Shown in pieces: positions 14,371 to 17,754 of a DNA stretch of 17,754 nt. Made by a program: the position numbers and the translations under genes. The notes beneath the pieces were generated by a model, which did no database searches, was not told the origin of the DNA, and was given only the letters and a program-made list of their open reading frames with translations. Each line of letters begins with the position of its first letter. The stretch's first letter is position 1. The stretch lies in contig JAIYAI010000613.1 in NCBI GenBank assembly GCA_027489135.1, forward strand, positions 1 to 17,754, in the 5' to 3' direction. The stretch comes from Acetobacteraceae bacterium (GTDB lineage: Bacteria; Pseudomonadota; Alphaproteobacteria; Acetobacterales; Acetobacteraceae).

Positions 14371-15582
14371 ATGGCTGGCGCGCTTGCCGGGATCCGCATC
14401 CTCGACCTCACCACCGTGCAGATGGGGCCCTGGTGCACCCGCATCTGCGCCGATCTCGGCGCCGACGTCATCAAGGTGGAGGCGCCGGAGGGCGACAGCA
14501 GCCGCTACACCGGCGGCAAGGCCCGCAACCGCGGCATGGGCGGCAGCTTCCAGCACAATACCCGCGGCAAGCGCGCCATCGCGCTGGACCTCAAGCAGGC
14601 GGCGGCGCGCGATGCCATCCTGCGCCTGGCGAAGACCGCGGATGCCTTCGCCTCCAACATCCGCCCCGCGGCGCTCGATCGGCTCGGCCTCGGCTACGAG
14701 GCCGTGCGCGCGGTGAACCCGAAGATCGTCTACCTCTCCATGGTCGGATACGGCAGCGGCGGACGCTATGCCGGCAGGCCCGCCTATGACGACCTGATCC
14801 AGGCGGCCTCGGGCATCCCGATGCTGCTCGCGCGCAGCACCGGGGAGCCGCGCTTCATCCCGATGGCGGCGATCGACCGCACCGTGGGCTCGGCAGCGGC
14901 CAATGCGCTGCTGGCGGGGCTGCTCGCCGCCGCGCGTCAGGGCGTCGGCCAGTTCATCGAAGTGCCGATGTTCGAGACCATGGTGCAGTTCGTCCTCGCC
15001 GAGCACATGCAGGGCGCGACCTTCGACCCGCCGCTGGCGCCGCCCGGCTATCCGCGCACCCTCTCCCGCTCCCGCCGCCCCTACAGGACGCGGGACGGCC
15101 AGGTGATTGCCGTGCTGCCCTACAATGACGGCCAGTGGCGCCGCTTCTTCGAGGCCATGGGCAAGGCGGAGATGCTGCGCACGGATCCGCGCTTCGCCGA
15201 CATCGCCGCGCGCACCGCCAATATCGACGCGCTGTACGATATGGTGGGGGAGGAGGTCGGGCGCCGCGACCTCGCGGAATGGCTCGAACTCCTGCCCAAG
15301 CTCGACGTGCCGCACATGGTGCCGCACACGCTGGAGACGGTGCTGGAGGACCCGCACCTCGCGGACCGCGGCTTCTTCCGCTTCGTCGAGCACCCGTCCG
15401 AGGGACGCCTGCGCATGATGCGGGAGCCCAGCACCTGGTCGGAGACCCCGCCGCCCGAGGACACCCTCGCCCCGCGCCTGGGTCAGCATACGCGCGAGGT
15501 ACTGGCCGAGGCCGGCTACTCCGCCGCCGAGATCGACGCGATGATCGCTGCCAAGGCGGCCTTTACCGACGGGCGGGGGTGA
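14371..15582 (+). CDS. CaiB/BaiF (class III) CoA-transferase
   Basis: This 403-residue protein is a class III acyl-CoA:carboxylate CoA-transferase, activating an organic acid by moving CoA through an enzyme aspartyl intermediate. It opens with LAGIRILDLTTVQMGPWCTRICADLGADVIKVEAPEGD, the canonical N-terminus, then NTRGKRAIALDL, LRLAKTADAFASNIRP and RLGLGYEAVRAVNPKIVYLSMVGYG. The catalytic aspartate is most likely Asp140 in GRPAYDDLIQAASG. The C-terminal part (LLPKLDVPHMVPHTLETVLEDPHL, LGQHTREVLAEAGYS) completes the fold. The start ATG has GGGGGA about 10 bases upstream. The Bug gene 55 bases downstream and the monooxygenase upstream suggest catabolism of a carboxylate. The acyl substrate is unknown. 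Confidence 0.93.
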   Translation: MAGALAGIRILDLTTVQMGPWCTRICADLGADVIKVEAPEGDSSRYTGGKARNRGMGGSFQHNTRGKRAIALDLKQAAARDAILRLAKTADAFASNIRPAALDRLGLGYEAVRAVNPKIVYLSMVGYGSGGRYAGRPAYDDLIQAASGIPMLLARSTGEPRFIPMAAIDRTVGSAAANALLAGLLAAARQGVGQFIEVPMFETMVQFVLAEHMQGATFDPPLAPPGYPRTLSRSRRPYRTRDGQVIAVLPYNDGQWRRFFEAMGKAEMLRTDPRFADIAARTANIDALYDMVGEEVGRRDLAEWLELLPKLDVPHMVPHTLETVLEDPHLADRGFFRFVEHPSEGRLRMMREPSTWSETPPPEDTLAPRLGQHTREVLAEAGYSAAEIDAMIAAKAAFTDGRG

Positions 15583-15607
15583 AGGACGGCCGCCCTCCCC
15601 CTATAGT
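15579..15607 (+). promoter_or_regulatory. Candidate promoter of the second Bug gene, -35 overlapping the upstream stop codon
   Basis: GTGAAG (15579-15584), 17 bases, TATAGT (15602-15607). The -10 matches 5 of 6; the -35 is weak (3 of 6) and contains the CoA-transferase TGA (15580-15582). The predicted start is about 15614, giving a 24-base leader to ATG 15638, or almost no leader to ATG 15617. The initial transcribed sequence CCGCCGCAA is the same as at the CoA-transferase promoter. Confidence 0.4.
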
Positions 15608-15637
15608 GCCGCCGCAATGACCACCGGGGGTGCGGCG

Positions 15638-16609
15638 ATGCTGGGACGGCGTGGAGTGATCGGCGGGGCGGCGGCCCTGGCATTGGCGGCGGGCCCGGCA
15701 CGGGCCCAGGGTGGCTTCCCGGACCGCCCGCTGCGCTGGATCGTCGGCTATCCGCCGGGCGGCGCCTCGGATGCCTTCGCACGGCTGATCGGCATCACCA
15801 TGGCGACGAAGCTCGGCCAGCCCGTGGTGGTCGAGAACCGGCCCGGCGGCGGCGCGGTGGTGGCCAGCGAGGCCGCGGCCCGCGCGCCGGCCGATGGCTA
15901 CACCCTGATGCACGTGGACAACGGCATCCTGGTCTACAACCCGGCGCTCTACGCCCGCCTGCCCTACGACCCGGACCGCGACTTCACCGGCGTCGGCTTC
16001 ATCGGACGCTTCCCGCTGTTCATCGGGGTGCGGCCGGACAACCCGGTGCGGGACTTCGCGGGGCTCGTCGCGGCGTCCAAGCAGAAGGCGCCGAATTACG
16101 GCTCGCCCGCCGTCGCCTCCCCGCACCACCTGGCGATGGAGATGGTCAAGCGCCGCACCGGGCTGGAAGCGACGCATGTCCCCTATCGCGGCGGCCCGGC
16201 GGCGATGCAGGACCTCCTTGCCGGCAATGTCGACATGGTCTGCATCGACTGCGCGACCGGCATCCCCTTCATCCGCGACAACCGGGTCCGCGCCCTCTGC
16301 GTCTTCTCCGACGCACGCAGCCCCGTCGCCCCCGCGGTCCCGACGCTGAAGGAGCTCGGCTTCCCGACCGCCATCGCCTATGGCTGGCAGGGGATGAGCG
16401 TGCAGGCCGCGGTGCCGGCGCCGATCGTCGCGAAGCTGCACGAAGCGCTGGTCGCTGGCGTCGGCGGGCAGGATGTGCAGGACCGCTTCAAGGCGCTCGG
16501 CATCGAGAGCGCGCCCTGGTCCGCCGCCGAGTTCGACGCCTTCGTCAAGCGCGAGAACGCGGAGTGGCGGCCGCTGATCCGCGAGCTCGGCATCCGGCTG
16601 GACGGGTGA
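15638..16609 (+). CDS. Bug/TctC-family tripartite tricarboxylate transporter substrate-binding protein
   Basis: This is a periplasmic Bug-family binding protein, 323 residues from ATG 15638 (330 from the in-frame ATG 15617). The later start is preferred because GGGGG lies 7 bases upstream, and it gives a compact twin-arginine-like signal, MLGRRGVIGGAAALAL to ARAQGG. ATG 15617 has no ribosome site and would need near-leaderless translation. Family features are FPDRPLRWIVGYPPGGASDAFARL, VVENRPGGGAVVASEAAA, ADGYTLMHVDNG, LPYDPDRDFTGVGFIGRFPL, HVPYRGGPAAMQDLLAGNVDM and a C-terminal ENAEWRPLIRELGI. No TctA/TctB is nearby. Its stop overlaps the methyltransferase start (GTGA). Adjacency to a CoA-transferase suggests an organic-acid ligand. 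Confidence 0.9.
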   Translation: MLGRRGVIGGAAALALAAGPARAQGGFPDRPLRWIVGYPPGGASDAFARLIGITMATKLGQPVVVENRPGGGAVVASEAAARAPADGYTLMHVDNGILVYNPALYARLPYDPDRDFTGVGFIGRFPLFIGVRPDNPVRDFAGLVAASKQKAPNYGSPAVASPHHLAMEMVKRRTGLEATHVPYRGGPAAMQDLLAGNVDMVCIDCATGIPFIRDNRVRALCVFSDARSPVAPAVPTLKELGFPTAIAYGWQGMSVQAAVPAPIVAKLHEALVAGVGGQDVQDRFKALGIESAPWSAAEFDAFVKRENAEWRPLIRELGIRLDG

Positions 16610-17640
16610 GAGGCTTTTTTCGCCGCCGCAAGGCCAAGGCACCGGCACCGCCCGTCCCCGCCATCCCCACCGGTGCCGCAGCGCTGCGGGAGGCGGCGTT
16701 GCTGCGCTGGGACGTGAAAGTGCTGGCGAGCGAACTGGCGCGGCTCCGCTACCTCGAAGGCCATGCGGGCGCCCGCGCCCCCCTGCCGCCCGACCCGGTG
16801 CGCATGGCCCTGACCAGCCGTGTCTGCCGCCAGGCCGATATCGAACATGATTGGCTCCACCACTGGTGCGGGCAGTTGCGGATGGCGCCGATCTACCACC
16901 GCAAGGTCTGGGAGGACGCGTTCGTCGTCCAGGTGCTGTGGGAGGCAGGGGCGCTGGAACCCGGGCGGCGCGGGCTCGGCTTCGCCGTCGGGCGAGAGCA
17001 CCTGCCCTCCTTCCTGGCCGGGCGGGGCGTCGGCGTGGTGGCGACCGATCTCGATGCCGGCGACAAGCGTGCGCGCGGCTGGGTGGAGACGGACCAGCAC
17101 GCCGCGGCTGCGGACCCGCTCTTCCAGGCGCATCTCGTCACCGAGGATGCCTTCGCCCGCCTGGTCGAGCATCGGGCCGCGGACATGACCGCGATCCCGA
17201 CGGATCTGGCGCGCGGGGAGTTCGACTTCGTCTGGTCGATCTGCGCCTTCGAGCATCTCGGCTCGCTCGAGGCCGGGCTTGCCTTCGTCACCGCGGCGAT
17301 GCGCTGCCTGAAGCCTGGCGGAGTCGCGGTGCACACGACGGAATACAACCTCGATGCCGCCGGCGGCACACCGGAGACGGGGCCGACGGTGCTCTATCAG
17401 CGCCGCCATCTGGAGGCGCTTGCGCAGCGCCTTGCCGCGGCCGGGCACCGCATGCTGCCGCTCGACGAGGCGGCTGGGTCGGCGGACGTCTTCGACCGCT
17501 TCATCGACATGCCACCCTATCCGTACCATGCCTGGAGCCTGGGTCCGCTTCACGAGGCGCCGCATCTGCGGCTCGCGCTGCAGGGCTATCCGACGACCTC
17601 GGTGGGAATCGTGGCGATCGCAGGGCCAACGCCGCCCTAG
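16606..17640 (+). CDS. Class I SAM-dependent methyltransferase, 3' end abutting an IS630 end
   Basis: This gene encodes a 344-residue cytoplasmic methyltransferase starting at the GTG that overlaps the Bug-gene stop (GTGA, 16606-16609). The N-terminus is basic and proline-rich (RRRKAKAPAPPVP). The Rossmann region has a motif I variant GLGFAVGREHLPSFLAGRG (123-141), acidic TDLD (147-150) at the end of strand 2, the post-motif FDFVWSICAFEHLG (206-219) and LKPGGVAVHTTEYNL (235-249). The frame opens further upstream to 16564 but only inside the Bug gene. The target is unknown; related methyltransferases in my memory sit near glycan genes. The TAG stop at 17638-17640 may be formed by the IS630 insertion, so the native C-terminus could be longer. 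Confidence 0.85.
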   Translation: MRGFFRRRKAKAPAPPVPAIPTGAAALREAALLRWDVKVLASELARLRYLEGHAGARAPLPPDPVRMALTSRVCRQADIEHDWLHHWCGQLRMAPIYHRKVWEDAFVVQVLWEAGALEPGRRGLGFAVGREHLPSFLAGRGVGVVATDLDAGDKRARGWVETDQHAAAADPLFQAHLVTEDAFARLVEHRAADMTAIPTDLARGEFDFVWSICAFEHLGSLEAGLAFVTAAMRCLKPGGVAVHTTEYNLDAAGGTPETGPTVLYQRRHLEALAQRLAAAGHRMLPLDEAAGSADVFDRFIDMPPYPYHAWSLGPLHEAPHLRLALQGYPTTSVGIVAIAGPTPP

Positions 17641-17754
17641 AGCGTTTTCACGCTGACTGGGAATAGCCGGAGTTTCTGAAGTAGCTTTGGCACTGCGTGG
17701 ACTGGAGTTGCGCGGCGATGGTGCCTAGGGCCTGCCAAAGTGCGTCGACGGTGC
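17640..17754 (-). mobile_element. Terminal part of an IS630-family insertion sequence
   Basis: The minus-strand transposase tail ends 8 bases from a TA dinucleotide (17638-17639). IS630-type elements insert at TA and duplicate it, so the element end is most likely G17640 (reading GAGCGTTTTCACGC). Both the family assignment and the exact boundary are inferred; the other end and the second TA lie outside the window. Confidence 0.7.
17648..17754 (-). CDS. IS630-family transposase, C-terminal fragment (cut by the window edge)
   Basis: The minus-strand frame from the right edge to a TGA at 17650-17648 encodes 34 residues including TVDALWQALGTIAAQLQ and CQSYFRNSGYSQSA. This strongly resembles the conserved C-terminus of IS630-family DDE transposases (LW..IG..L..F...EC..YF.N.GY), just past the catalytic domain. 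The catalytic residues lie outside the window, so integrity of the transposase cannot be judged. The reading frame has no stop within the visible part. It runs convergent to the methyltransferase gene, whose stop codon is 8 bases away. Confidence 0.82.
   Translation of the reverse strand, partial: TVDALWQALGTIAAQLQSTQCQSYFRNSGYSQSA

Noticed and set aside
13357..15489. 710-codon minus-strand ORF across the monooxygenase and CoA-transferase genes
   Set aside because: It crosses two recognised plus-strand genes and the promoter between them, with no motif and typical shadow composition.

Overview
The window is about 17.8 kb of very GC-rich, densely coding DNA. It looks like an alphaproteobacterial chromosome, most plausibly an Acetobacteraceae (Roseomonas-like) organism. 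That placement is inferred from the strong G/C bias at third codon positions, two orphan tripartite-tricarboxylate (Bug/TctC) binding proteins, the alphaproteobacterial-type SerC, and three Tat-like signal peptides on solute-binding proteins. No rRNA, tRNA or CRISPR array was seen.

Layout, left to right. (1) 2-1488 (+): the end of purE and all of purK, overlapping by ATGA; together they carboxylate AIR in purine synthesis. (2) 1766-4274 (+): two tandem paralogous OmpA-family outer-membrane proteins, each followed by its own GC-rich hairpin terminator. (3) 4358-4435 (-): a 25-residue membrane mini-protein. It converges on the second ompA terminator and is divergent from a lipoprotein of unknown function (4509-5051, +). 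(4) 5058-8855 (-): serC, then serA, then a Bug-type binding protein. An 11-bp hairpin between serA and the binding-protein gene buries that gene's Shine-Dalgarno sequence. (5) 8956-12869 (-): a complete ABC importer operon (binding protein, fused two-domain permease, ATPase) of the ferric/AfuABC-like type, with 4-nt gaps. (6) 12970-17640 (+): an NtaA/DszA-like flavin monooxygenase, a class III (CaiB/BaiF) CoA-transferase, a second Bug binding protein, and a SAM methyltransferase translationally coupled to it by a GTGA overlap. (7) 17640-17754: the end of an IS630-family insertion sequence, with its transposase C-terminus on the minus strand.

Functionally, the left half is housekeeping: purine and serine synthesis and the cell envelope. 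The right half looks like an accessory uptake-and-catabolism block. The ABC importer and monooxygenase diverge from one 100-bp intergenic region, and the CoA-transferase and Bug genes follow in line with the monooxygenase. The substrate cannot be read from the sequence. The IS630 end marks the right border and may have supplied the stop codon of the methyltransferase gene.

No wholly new system is evident. The points most worth a second look are the hairpin that masks a ribosome-binding site, the mini-protein, the IS-created stop codon, the repeated promoter arrangement in which -35 boxes overlap stop codons, and the dyad upstream of the first ompA gene.
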